64,000 bases of DNA from NCBI GenBank assembly GCA_021813805.1, contig JAKAJL010000003.1, forward strand, positions 1 through 64,000, given 5' to 3'. Shown here piece after piece: positions 53,408 through 61,421 of this stretch (position 1 is the stretch's first letter; every line of letters starts with the position of its first letter). The notes beneath the pieces are model-generated. The model had not been told where the DNA came from. It saw nothing but the letters and a program-made list of their open reading frames with translations, and searched no databases. The position numbers and the translations under genes were made by a program. The stretch comes from Pseudomonadota bacterium. Lineage in GTDB: Bacteria; Pseudomonadota; Alphaproteobacteria; Rhizobiales; Beijerinckiaceae.

Positions 53408-54484
53408 TCATTCCCGTCCTATCGCCACCGGAATGCGGCGGCGGCCAAAATGGCCTACGGCGTCCTCGAAACGGCCGGGGATCGCCGTTCCGCAGGCGGG
53501 GCAGAAGCCGCCTTGAGCCAAAGCGTGACGCTTGATCTCGTACAAGTCGCGCACGATCAGGGGCGCGCGGCATTGCGGGCAGAACGTCGTGTCGCCGTCT
53601 GCGTCGTGGACATTGCCGAGATAGACATAATCGAGCCCCGCCTCCATCGCGATTTTCCGCGCGCGAACCAGAGTCCCGGGGGGCGTCGGCGGCGTGTCGA
53701 GCATCTTATGCGCGGGATGGAAGGCTGAGAAATGCAGCGGGACGTCCCGTCCCAGTTCGCGCGCCACCCAGTTCGACAGCGCGGTCAATTCCTCGTCCGA
53801 ATCGTTCTGGCCCGGAATGAGCAAGGTCGTCAACTCCAGCCAGACGTCGGTTTCATGCTTGAGGTAAAGCAGAGTGTCGAGCACGGGTTGCAGATGGGCC
53901 GCCGTCAGCTTGAAATAAAAGTCGTCGGTGAACCCTTTCAGGTCGATATTGGCGGCGTCGATTTTTGCATAGAAATCGCGCCGCGCCCTTTCGTGCATAT
54001 AGCCCGCCGAGACCGCGACGGTCTTGATGTTACGGGCGTGGCAGGCGTCGGCGACGTCCATGGCGTATTCGAGGAAGATCACCGGGTCGTTGTAGGTGAA
54101 GGCGACGCTCCGGCAGCCATGGCGCGCGGCTGCCTCGGCGAGCGCCTGCGGAGAAGCCCGGTCCATCAGCCGGTCCATGTCGCGGGTCTTGCTGATGTCC
54201 GAATTTTGGCAGAACCGGCAGGCGAGATTGCAGCCCGCCGTGCCGAAGGACAGCACGCTCGAACCGGGATAGAAATGGTTGAGCGGCTTCTTTTCGATCG
54301 GATCGATACAAAAACCCGACGAGCGGCCATAGGTCGTCGAGACGATCTGGTCGCCTTCGCGCATGCGCACGAAACAGGCGCCGCGCTGGCCCTCGTGCAA
54401 TTTGCAGTCGCGCGGGCAGACGTCACACTGGATGCGGCCGTCCTCGATTTCATGCCAATACTGAGTGGGATGGAACTCGGACAT
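53408..54484 (-). CDS. amrS: AmmeMemoRadiSam system radical SAM enzyme
   Basis: The 358-residue enzyme has the AmrS layout: CDVCPRDCKLHEGQRGACFVR (N-terminal Cys-rich part, about 20-40), then the radical SAM motif GTAGCNLACRFCQNSD (C-x3-C-x2-C), AFTYNDPVIFLEY and IDLKGFTDDFY. A C-terminal zinc-ribbon-like pair (FCPQC, FCPACG) follows. The ATG at 54484 shares its last base with the stop of the AMMECR1 gene (TAATG). The family is related to pyruvate-formate-lyase activating enzymes. Its reaction is not established, but it always travels with AMMECR1 and Memo proteins, as here. Confidence 0.93.
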   Translation of the reverse strand: MSEFHPTQYWHEIEDGRIQCDVCPRDCKLHEGQRGACFVRMREGDQIVSTTYGRSSGFCIDPIEKKPLNHFYPGSSVLSFGTAGCNLACRFCQNSDISKTRDMDRLMDRASPQALAEAAARHGCRSVAFTYNDPVIFLEYAMDVADACHARNIKTVAVSAGYMHERARRDFYAKIDAANIDLKGFTDDFYFKLTAAHLQPVLDTLLYLKHETDVWLELTTLLIPGQNDSDEELTALSNWVARELGRDVPLHFSAFHPAHKMLDTPPTPPGTLVRARKIAMEAGLDYVYLGNVHDADGDTTFCPQCRAPLIVRDLYEIKRHALAQGGFCPACGTAIPGRFEDAVGHFGRRRIPVAIGRE

Positions 54485-55068
54485 TACGATACGGTCGGCC
54501 CCGTCTCGGGCTCGCTCCATTTGGCGACGTGATAACGGTACAGACGAAGGTCCTCGGCCCAGAAATCGGGCGCGAGGCCGGCCTTCAGCTTGAGATGGGC
54601 GAAAAAATCGCGCGGATTCGGCAGCTGGTCCCAGACCTGCGGCAGAAAAGTCGCGCGTTTGCCCCGCCACTCCAGCATCAGCCCATCGACCCGCTCCGTC
54701 ATCCGCGCCAGGGCCTCGTCTTCCGAGCGCGCCGGAAAAGGCTCCAGCGGCGACAGAAGCGAGACCTCGACGCGGGTGTGGCGCAATTCTTCAACGACGA
54801 GCGGGCGAAAACGCGGATCGCGGAACGCCGCCGCCCGCGCATTGGCCGAGACATCCTCCAGCAGCGGACGCCGGGCCTCCAGACTGCCGATGCAACCGCG
54901 CAAGTCGCCGCGCTGCGTCAAGGTGACGAAACTCGCGCCGGGCTCGCGCAGCCAAGGCGCGGACGCGTCGGCCTCCGCCCTTTCGCCCAGGGCGCTGGCG
55001 ATGACCGCCCGGGCCAGCGCCAGCAGCACCGGGCCGCGATCGTCCGGTTTCACGGCGGCGTTCATCAT
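54484..55068 (-). CDS. amrA: AmmeMemoRadiSam system protein A (AMMECR1 domain)
   Basis: This 194-residue AMMECR1 protein has the family signature FVTLTQRGDLRGCIGSLEARRPL (about 52-74), with the conserved Arg-Gly-Cys-Ile-Gly. It also has FRDPRFRPLVVEELRHTRVEVSLLSP and GKRATFLPQVWDQLPNPRDFFAHLKLKAGL. Human AMMECR1 is the distant relative; its bacterial role is unknown. The start overlaps the end of the Memo gene by 4 bp, and the stop overlaps the radical SAM start. The three genes thus form one translation-coupled unit. A part in modifying a substrate with the radical SAM enzyme is inferred. Confidence 0.93.
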   Translation of the reverse strand: MMNAAVKPDDRGPVLLALARAVIASALGERAEADASAPWLREPGASFVTLTQRGDLRGCIGSLEARRPLLEDVSANARAAAFRDPRFRPLVVEELRHTRVEVSLLSPLEPFPARSEDEALARMTERVDGLMLEWRGKRATFLPQVWDQLPNPRDFFAHLKLKAGLAPDFWAEDLRLYRYHVAKWSEPETGPTVS

Positions 55069-55898
55069 TCTCCGTCCTCGCCTTCAAGAAACTCGATCGC
55101 CGCATAGCCGACGACCCTTTGCCGATCGCCCGCCGTATCGCCCGAATTGCATTGCGACACCAGCCTTGGCCTCAATCCGTGGCGCCGCGCGGCCTGCAAA
55201 AGCCCGTCGATGGGCAAGGCGCCGCAGGCCTGGTCGTAACTGTCGAGCAGTTCGCCGCGCAGGATCTTTTCGACCGTGTCGCTGTCCTTTTTGCGGGCCA
55301 TTTCATAAGGCAGATAATGCGACAGGTCGGAACTGACGACGATCAAGGTTTCCGGCCCGCCCCACAGGACATCGAGAACCTCGGCGACGTCCTCCACACT
55401 GGCGTCTCCCACAGCGAGCGGCACAAGTGCGAAATCGCGCAGCGCGCTTTGCAGGAAAGGCAACTGCACTTCGAGAGAATGCTCCTGCGCATGCGCGGCG
55501 GCGCTCACGCTCACCTGTTTCAGACGAGCGAGCAGACGAGCCGCGTCCTGGTCGATCGCTACTTCGCCGAGCGGCGTCAGAAAATGTTTGGCCTCGGGCA
55601 AGGCCAGGCCGCGCACGGGCGCGCGATGCGCGGGGCCGAGCAGGACCACGCGCCGGATGGCTTCGGCGAAGGGCGCAAGACGGGAATAAGCCAATCCTGC
55701 GACGCGGCCCGAATAGACATAGCCGGCATGAGGCGCGATCAGCGCCTTAGGGCGCGGCCCGGCCAGCGAGGCGGGCGGATGCATCAGATGGGACAGGCTC
55801 TGGCGAAGAATCGCCACGTCGGCCGGATAGAACGCTCCCGCGACAGCAGGTTGACGGATCAAGAATTTTTCCCCCACGAGAAGCAGGCTGCTTCCCAC
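55065..55898 (-). CDS. amrB: AmmeMemoRadiSam system protein B (Memo-like)
   Basis: This 277-residue Memo-family protein has IRQPAVAGAFYPADV near the N-terminus, ALIAPHAGYVYSGRVAGLAYSRL (about 49-71), VVLLGPAHRAPVRGLALP and AHAQEHSLEVQLPFLQSAL. IVVSSDLSHYLPYEMA carries the active-site-like His, and the C-terminus has CGALPIDGLLQAA. The fold is that of class III ring-cleaving dioxygenases, and human MEMO1 binds copper or iron. The start is a GTG at 55898; a second GTG at 55877 is possible and neither has a good ribosome site. It heads the three-gene cluster. Upstream is 55899-56004, with no recognised promoter. Confidence 0.92.
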   Translation of the reverse strand: MGSSLLLVGEKFLIRQPAVAGAFYPADVAILRQSLSHLMHPPASLAGPRPKALIAPHAGYVYSGRVAGLAYSRLAPFAEAIRRVVLLGPAHRAPVRGLALPEAKHFLTPLGEVAIDQDAARLLARLKQVSVSAAAHAQEHSLEVQLPFLQSALRDFALVPLAVGDASVEDVAEVLDVLWGGPETLIVVSSDLSHYLPYEMARKKDSDTVEKILRGELLDSYDQACGALPIDGLLQAARRHGLRPRLVSQCNSGDTAGDRQRVVGYAAIEFLEGEDGE

Positions 55899-56727
55899 GT
55901 CCGGAATATAGGATCGCCCGGCGGCAAATTAAGAGCGCGGCGTTTGGTCGCCTGAAAAAAACAACGTGCGTCATTGGCGGCTCGCCGCGATCCATTTCAG
56001 CACGTCACTGTTTTTTTTCGGATAAAAGCTTGAGCCATTTGGTCGGATGAATCGCCTCGCCATCGCCGCGCCGCCACGATTCGCTCACCAGCAGCATTTC
56101 CCAGCCGGAGCTCGGAGCCGCAAAATTTCGCTCTGATAGCCATGGCTCGCGCCGGAAAAGGAATGGGGTTCGGTCGCGCAATCGGCGCTTTTCGCCGTCC
56201 AGCGCCGCCACGCGCAGCAGGCCTTCGTTGAGACGCGCTTGCAGATCGTCGAGCTTTTGCAGCCTGAGCGCGAGGGCGGCGCTCGGACGGGCGATGGAAG
56301 CCTTTTGCGCGCCCCAGGATTTCACCGGCGAACGCCGTCAGCGGCCATCCGCCAGGGAGAGGAGAGACCGCGCGACCCAGTTCGGGTTTCCGCCATCATC
56401 GACCCCTCCAAAGCTCTGCCTTGGCAGGAGTCAGCAGCCCTTTCGCGCGGTTTTGGCGAATCCCATCGCCGCCGGGTTCCCTGTAAAACGAGGCGGGCCA
56501 CAGTCATGCTTGATGCGGGGCTTGAACGCAGCCGCGGAGGGGATTAGGCTTCCTTTCGGCGGTGGGGTTCGCCGTTAAACGCCTTTCGCTCAGTGACTCC
56601 TGCTGAAGTCGATCTTCGCGGGGAATCTCATGTCGGCGAAATCCAAGGCGCGTCCTTCCGACATTTCGGTCCTGTTCTGTTGCGCGCGCGCGGGCGCGCG
56701 CCTTGCGCCCCGCTGGGGAGCCGCCTC
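55899..56727. other. Mostly unassigned region between the Memo gene and the dynamin-like gene
   Basis: This 829-base stretch holds at most one small minus-strand gene (56005-56325). The part from 56326 to 56727 shows no gene that I can support: the open frames there are short, overlap each other and carry no ribosome sites. Base composition is less uniformly GC-rich than the rest of the window, with runs such as a T8 tract near 56009-56017. Confidence 0.4.
56005..56325 (-). CDS. Possible small hypothetical protein
   Basis: The 106-residue frame starts at an ATG. A Leu/Arg/Asp-rich helix (about 15-50, ALALRLQKLDDLQARLNEGL) could form a coiled coil. A compact C-terminus follows with SGWEMLLVSESWRRGDGEAIHPTKWLKLLSEKK. 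The protein-like composition of the C-terminus supports coding. Against it are the lack of a ribosome site and of any recognised family. Function is unknown. Confidence 0.35.
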   Translation of the reverse strand: MKSWGAQKASIARPSAALALRLQKLDDLQARLNEGLLRVAALDGEKRRLRDRTPFLFRREPWLSERNFAAPSSGWEMLLVSESWRRGDGEAIHPTKWLKLLSEKKQ

Positions 56728-58383
56728 ATGAATCTGCGCGACTACGAGCAATATAAATTCGCACTCGCGGACGTAGTTCGCGCGATGGCCGATCAGTTCG
56801 AGTCGACCGAGTCCGAATGGCAGAAGCGGTTCCGCGACCTGTTCGCCAGACTGGCCGACGACCGCTTCAATCTCGTCTTCGTCGGCCGGTTCAGCCGGGG
56901 CAAATCGTCCTTGATGAACGCCATGATCGGGCGGTCCTGCCTGCCGGTCGGTGTCGTTCCGCTGACCTCGGTCATCACCGCCGTCTCCTATGGCTCGAAG
57001 GACAATGCGGTCCTGCGTTTCCGCGGCTCCGCGCTGACCCAGGAAATCCCGATCGGCGCGCTGGCGCAATATGTCACCCAACAGGGCAATCCGGGAAACA
57101 CGAAACGGATCGAGGTCGCGGAAGTTCAGGTCCGCGCCGACGTGCTGCGGCGCGGACTCCAGTTCGTGGATACGCCCGGTCTCGGCTCCGCGATCACCGA
57201 AAACACCCGCACGACCGAATCCTTCCTACGGGAAGCCGACGCCTTCCTGGTCGTCACCAGTTTCGAAAGCCCGCTGTCGGAAGAGGAAATTCGCATCCTC
57301 CGCAAGGTCGCGCCTTCGGCGCGCAAGATTTTCGTGGCGATCAACAAGCAGGACCTCGTCAAACCTGAAGAGCGCGACGACGTCGCGGCCTTCGTTCGCG
57401 GCCAGCTCGCCGCGATTTTCGGCGAGAACGCGCCGCGGGTCTTCGCCTTGTCCGCGCGCGACGGGCTTGAGGCGAAATTGCGCAAGGACGTGGCCGGATT
57501 ACGAGCCAGTGGCCTGATCGACCTCGAACAGGGCCTGATCGATTTTCTGATGACCGACAAGGCGACGCAGTTCCTGACTCGCATGTGCGAACGCATCGCC
57601 GAGGTCGCCCGACTGCTCCCCAAGGCCAAAAAGGGCGACATCACGCAACGGCTCGGCGCCGTGGCCAGCCGGATCGCCACCCAGGCCAAGGTTCAGCGCT
57701 TTCAATGCGAGACGCCCGAGCAGATCGAGCAGGCTCTGCCCGCGCTTCAGCAATTCAACCCTTGCGAGATTTGCGGGCATATCGAAGAGGCGCAATGGGA
57801 TTTCCTGCGCAATTTCCAATTGCGGCTCAACGTCGATCCACAGGAAAGGCAGCGATTCGCCGACCATCGCGGCCTTTGCGGATTTCACGCCTGGCTGTTG
57901 GAATCGATCGCCGCCGATTACGGGCTGTGCATGAGCTTTCCCCCGCTTCTCGACCGGCTCGCCGCCGGGTTTCGCGCCGAGGCGGCGAATGCAGACCTGC
58001 TCGAAACGCCAAAAAGGCTTCGGGCGCTCCCGCCCGGACGCGGAAGCTGCGTCCTTTGCGATCTTCGCGCTTCGGTCGAGACGGAGACCGTGGCGGCGAC
58101 AGCGGCGCGCCTGTCGCGCGACGAGGCGCAGGCGATGGAATCGCTTTCCGCGATCTGCCTCCCGCATTTCGGCAAGCTGGCCGAAGCGCTCGGCGACACG
58201 GGAAAGCTCGCGCGGCTGCTCGAACATCAGGCGACATTGTTCGAGCGCCTTTCCGAGGACATGCGCCGGCATGCGCTCAAATATAACGCCCGGCGGCGCG
58301 GAGGCGACAGCGAGGAAGAAGAAAGCGCGGGCCACAGGGCCCTGCTCATCCTCGCCGGATTTCGTGACGTGAACCCCTCCTGA
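56728..58383 (+). CDS. Dynamin-like GTPase with two C-terminal Cys/His modules
   Basis: The 551-residue product starts at the ATG at 56728, with GGGGAG 8 nt upstream. The GTPase domain covers about 45-290: G1 GRFSRGKSS (53-61), G2 Thr80 in VPLTS, G3 DTPGLG (148-153), G4 NKQD (206-209). The C-terminal third carries two repeats of CxxC...CxxH: Cys346/Cys349 with Cys384/His387, and Cys441/Cys444 with Cys477/His480, each with 32-34 residues between pairs. They resemble DUF6062-type modules and could bind zinc. Bacterial dynamin-like GTPases act on membranes. No membrane anchor is obvious here. Its partner is unknown. Confidence 0.8.
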   Translation: MNLRDYEQYKFALADVVRAMADQFESTESEWQKRFRDLFARLADDRFNLVFVGRFSRGKSSLMNAMIGRSCLPVGVVPLTSVITAVSYGSKDNAVLRFRGSALTQEIPIGALAQYVTQQGNPGNTKRIEVAEVQVRADVLRRGLQFVDTPGLGSAITENTRTTESFLREADAFLVVTSFESPLSEEEIRILRKVAPSARKIFVAINKQDLVKPEERDDVAAFVRGQLAAIFGENAPRVFALSARDGLEAKLRKDVAGLRASGLIDLEQGLIDFLMTDKATQFLTRMCERIAEVARLLPKAKKGDITQRLGAVASRIATQAKVQRFQCETPEQIEQALPALQQFNPCEICGHIEEAQWDFLRNFQLRLNVDPQERQRFADHRGLCGFHAWLLESIAADYGLCMSFPPLLDRLAAGFRAEAANADLLETPKRLRALPPGRGSCVLCDLRASVETETVAATAARLSRDEAQAMESLSAICLPHFGKLAEALGDTGKLARLLEHQATLFERLSEDMRRHALKYNARRRGGDSEEEESAGHRALLILAGFRDVNPS

Positions 58384-58709
58384 CGCGCCAGGGCCTTGAC
58401 CCGAGCCACGGCGGACGGAACCGTTCCGCGCTGCCGCGCCGCCGGATTGCGCTATGTCGTCTCGCACTTTCGGGCGAAACCGAAGAAGCTTTCACGGCGG
58501 ATTTCGCTGTCGCCATGGGCGGCGGCCAGATCAAGACCGTCTCCGCCTGCCGCAGCGGCGCATAGCGCAATATAACCGCCTGCTCGAAATCGCATGTTCG
58601 CTCGACAAGGCCGCGGCCTTCGCCTCGCCCTTCTCTGACGGACAAGCGCCTTAATTAAGCCTTTACCATGTGGCGACAAAGCTGACCTGAATGTCGAGGT
58701 CGGGAAACC
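58384..58709. other. Intergenic region without a supported gene
   Basis: The 326 bases between the dynamin-like gene and the ClpP-like gene contain only overlapping short frames with no ribosome sites. TTAATTAA near 58652 and the A/T-richer stretch after it may hold the promoter of the ClpP-like gene. I see no repeat or terminator stem. Confidence 0.4.
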
Positions 58710-59555
58710 ATGGGTTATCTGCATCCGCCGCCCGGCAATGGGCCGGTAATCGTGATGAAGGACGTCGGCGGCGACGTCCGCCAATATGCCGCGCAGACAT
58801 ACGCCTATATCCGGAGCGGGCGCGAAGTGCGGCTGCATGAGTGCCGCTCGGCCTGCACGCTGGCGCTGGCCGTGCCGAATGTCTGCGTCTATCCCGATGG
58901 CGTGCTGCGCTTTCACAAGGCCTATAATCCGATCACGCGGGCGGCCAATGACGGTGTCTCCGACGCGATGATGGTGGCGTACCCCCCCGCCGTGCGCGAA
59001 AGGCTCGGCGCGCTGACACGCCAATATAAATCGCTGACCGGCTCCGAACTCATCCGGCTCGGGGTGCGCGACTGCACGGCGCCGGCCGAGCCCGGTCTAA
59101 CCCTCGCGCGGGCGAACGCGCGGCCGGTCGGCGCACAGGCTTCCCTGTCCGGCGGAATCGGCGGGCTTTTCGCCGGTTTCGGCGCGCCTGACATCCCCGC
59201 ATATGCTGGCTATGGCGCGCCGGTCCAAGTTCAGCGCGTCAAAGTCCAGAGCGTCAAAGTCCAGGTCGCCAAGGCGGAGCCCGCGGACGCATCAACGACG
59301 GCCGTGGCGCGAAACGCCCCGGAAACAGAGCCGCCCGCGCCGCCACCGCGCCCCGAGGAGCTTGCCGCCGCGCCCGAAGCCGTCGCCACCAACGCGCCGG
59401 ACTCGTTGGCTCTGCGGCCGCCCGAACGCCCGCAAGCCTTCGCCGCGCCGCCATCGCGGTCCTCAGCCTGGGGCCTTCCCATCCACGGCTCGGCGCCCGC
59501 GCTCGCCTCGGCCCGGTTCGCGCCCGTTCCCTATCGCTTCATCCGCAAAAGCTAG
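58710..59555 (+). CDS. ClpP/crotonase-like (COG3904-type) protein with Pro/Ala-rich tail
   Basis: The 281-residue product has a short N-terminal module (about 10-125) with GGDVRQYAAQTYAYIRSGREVRLHECRSACTLALAVPNVCVYPDGVLRFHKAYN. The Cys-x-Ser-Ala-Cys-Thr and Arg-Phe-His pair resemble the active-site region of COG3904-type ClpP-fold proteins found in many alphaproteobacteria. The second half (140-281) is a low-complexity Pro/Ala/Val tail with a VKVQ repeat (RVKVQSVKVQVAK). No signal peptide is visible in this start. It might be a truncated or diverged member. Function is unknown. Confidence 0.6.
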   Translation: MGYLHPPPGNGPVIVMKDVGGDVRQYAAQTYAYIRSGREVRLHECRSACTLALAVPNVCVYPDGVLRFHKAYNPITRAANDGVSDAMMVAYPPAVRERLGALTRQYKSLTGSELIRLGVRDCTAPAEPGLTLARANARPVGAQASLSGGIGGLFAGFGAPDIPAYAGYGAPVQVQRVKVQSVKVQVAKAEPADASTTAVARNAPETEPPAPPPRPEELAAAPEAVATNAPDSLALRPPERPQAFAAPPSRSSAWGLPIHGSAPALASARFAPVPYRFIRKS

Positions 59556-59558
59556 GAG

Positions 59559-60671
59559 TCAGAACAGGCTCAACTGGCGTTCGCCGCGTTCCGGCGGCTT
59601 GAAGAGATCGGTCCGCAGCCGGATCTTCGTCTTGCCGAAGCCGAGTCTTTCGCTGGCCATCTCAAAACGTCGGCCGATCATCCAGGCATAGGGGCCGGTC
59701 CCGGTCATGCGCCTGCCCCAGGCGGAATCGTAGAGCTTGCCCTCTCGGGTCGAGCGCAGCAGCGCCAGAACCTTGTGATATTTGCCGGGAAAATGTTCGA
59801 GCAGCCAGTTGGCGAACAAATCCCGCGTTTCCAGCGGCAGGCGCAGCAGGATATAGCCGGCCTCCCGCGCGCCATGGGCATGGGCGCGGGCGAGAATGGT
59901 CTCGATCTCGTGGTCGGTGACGCCAGGGATGACCGGCGCGACCATGACCGCCGTCGGCACGCCCGCGTGCGAAAGTTTCTCGATCGCCTCCAGCCGGCGC
60001 GAAGGCGTTGTCGCGCGCGGCTCCATCGCCCGCGCCAGTTCGCGGTCGAGCGTCGTCACCGAAAGCGCGACCTTGACCAGGCCCTTTTCCGCCATCGGCG
60101 CGAGCAGGTCGAGGTCGCGCAGCACCAGGGCCGATTTGGTCACGATGGCCACCGGGTGGCCGGTCTCGAACAGAACCTCGAGAATCCGGCGCAGCACCCG
60201 ATGCTCGCGCTCGATCGGCTGGTAGGGATCGGTATTGGTCCCGATCGCCAGAACCTTGGGCTGGTAGCCGGGCGCCGACAATTCGCGGCGCAGAGCCTCC
60301 GCCGCCCCGTCCTTGACGAACAGCCGGCTCTCGAAATCAAGCCCCGGCGAGAGGCCGAGATAAGCGTGGCTCGGGCGCGCGAAGCAATAAACACAGCCGT
60401 GCTCGCAGCCACGATAGGGATTGATCGAGCGCTCGAAGGCGATGTCCGGCGAATCGTTGCGGGCGATCAGCGTTCGCGGCTTCTCATGGACGATCGCGGT
60501 CCGGAACGGCGGAAGGTCGTCCAAAATTCCCCAGCCGTCGTCGAGATCGACCCGCTGATGGGTCTCGAAACGGCCGGAGGGATTGATGGTCGCGGCCCGG
60601 CCGCGGCGGCGTTCGGTCGCCACGGCGTCCGAGGTTGGACAGGGGGCGGAATGCGAGGCCAGCGAAGCCAT
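59559..60671 (-). CDS. PA0069-family radical SAM protein
   Basis: The 370-residue enzyme has the radical SAM motif in NPYRGCEHGCVYCFARPSH (C-x3-C-x2-C, around residue 85), preceded by the family's INPSGRFE and DLDDGWG. Further features are VLAIGTNTDPYQPIER, VAIVTKSALVLRDLDLL, PRATTPSRRLEAIEKL and APVIPGVTDHEIE. The C-terminal region ends ERQLSLF. The family is related to spore photoproduct lyase SplB, but its substrate is unknown. An ATG at 60671 is used; a TTG at 60689 is possible. It is convergent to the ClpP-like gene with 3 bp between. Confidence 0.92.
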   Translation of the reverse strand: MASLASHSAPCPTSDAVATERRRGRAATINPSGRFETHQRVDLDDGWGILDDLPPFRTAIVHEKPRTLIARNDSPDIAFERSINPYRGCEHGCVYCFARPSHAYLGLSPGLDFESRLFVKDGAAEALRRELSAPGYQPKVLAIGTNTDPYQPIEREHRVLRRILEVLFETGHPVAIVTKSALVLRDLDLLAPMAEKGLVKVALSVTTLDRELARAMEPRATTPSRRLEAIEKLSHAGVPTAVMVAPVIPGVTDHEIETILARAHAHGAREAGYILLRLPLETRDLFANWLLEHFPGKYHKVLALLRSTREGKLYDSAWGRRMTGTGPYAWMIGRRFEMASERLGFGKTKIRLRTDLFKPPERGERQLSLF

Positions 60672-60760
60672 GGGCGCGTCTCGGAACAAATCATGAATAA
60701 GAACAATTAGCGAACATTAACCCTTTGTCAAGCCGCTTGCCAAAGCGGCGAAACAAGCTC

Positions 60761-61291
60761 ATGCCATGCGCCATGGTCACCGCCATCATTCTTTCCCCTT
60801 CGCTCCGCGCGCGGGCGGAGCGCGCGCCGGAAGCCGTGGCCCGCAGCCTGGCCGCCCTGGTGCGCGCCTCGGTGGAGGGAATCGTCCGCGAGGCGCTGAT
60901 CGTCGGGCCCGCCGGGGACATGCTGGCGGAAATCGCGGATCACGCCGGCTGCGCTTATGTCGAAGCCTCTTCAGTCAAGGAAGGCCTCGCGCGCGCCCTC
61001 GCGCAGGCCCGCAGCGACATGGTTTTCGTGCTCGAAGGCGGCTATGCGCCATTGACGGGCTTTGTCGAGGAGGCCGGCGACCTGCTGCGCGCCGGCGACT
61101 TTCGCGGCGCGGCGCTGCGCCGCGCACCCGACACGATGATGACAAGATTCGCGCCGTCGCTCGCGCGGGCGGTCGGCGTTTTGGCGCCGCGCGCGGCCCT
61201 GCGGGACGCGGGCCCGCGCGACCTCGCGGAACTGCTCCGGCGCCTCAGGATTCGCCGAACGCTCAATATTCGCGCGCAGAAGATCGTGTAG
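60761..61291 (+). CDS. Small glycosyltransferase-2-like protein
   Basis: The 176-residue product begins MVTAIILSPSLR within its first 15 residues (a second ATG at 60773). RSLAALVRASVEGIVREALIVG and MLAEIADHAGCAYVEA follow. This pattern of an N-terminal strand, long helix and short strand recalls the start of GT-A/family 2 glycosyltransferases found in many Hyphomicrobiales genomes. The usual Asp-x-Asp is not evident; the corresponding region reads FVLEGGYAPL. It may be a degenerate or binding-only member. It lies between two divergently oriented radical SAM genes. Confidence 0.5.
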   Translation: MPCAMVTAIILSPSLRARAERAPEAVARSLAALVRASVEGIVREALIVGPAGDMLAEIADHAGCAYVEASSVKEGLARALAQARSDMVFVLEGGYAPLTGFVEEAGDLLRAGDFRGAALRRAPDTMMTRFAPSLARAVGVLAPRAALRDAGPRDLAELLRRLRIRRTLNIRAQKIV

Positions 61292-61421
61292 ACAGTGTTA
61301 AAAGCCGCAGGCTGAAAATCGCGGCGGCGCGGCTATCTTCGCCCCGCCCGATCGTTTAAGGTTGCGCCCCGCAATCCAATGAAGTCACTGTTTACGGTTG
61401 CGTTCAAGCAAAGGAGCCGGC

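Noticed and set aside
58430-58564. Possible remnant coding fragment (LSGETEEAFTADFAVAMGGG)
   Set aside because: The stretch looks protein-like for about 30 residues but has no start, ribosome site or known domain, and it ends quickly at TAG.
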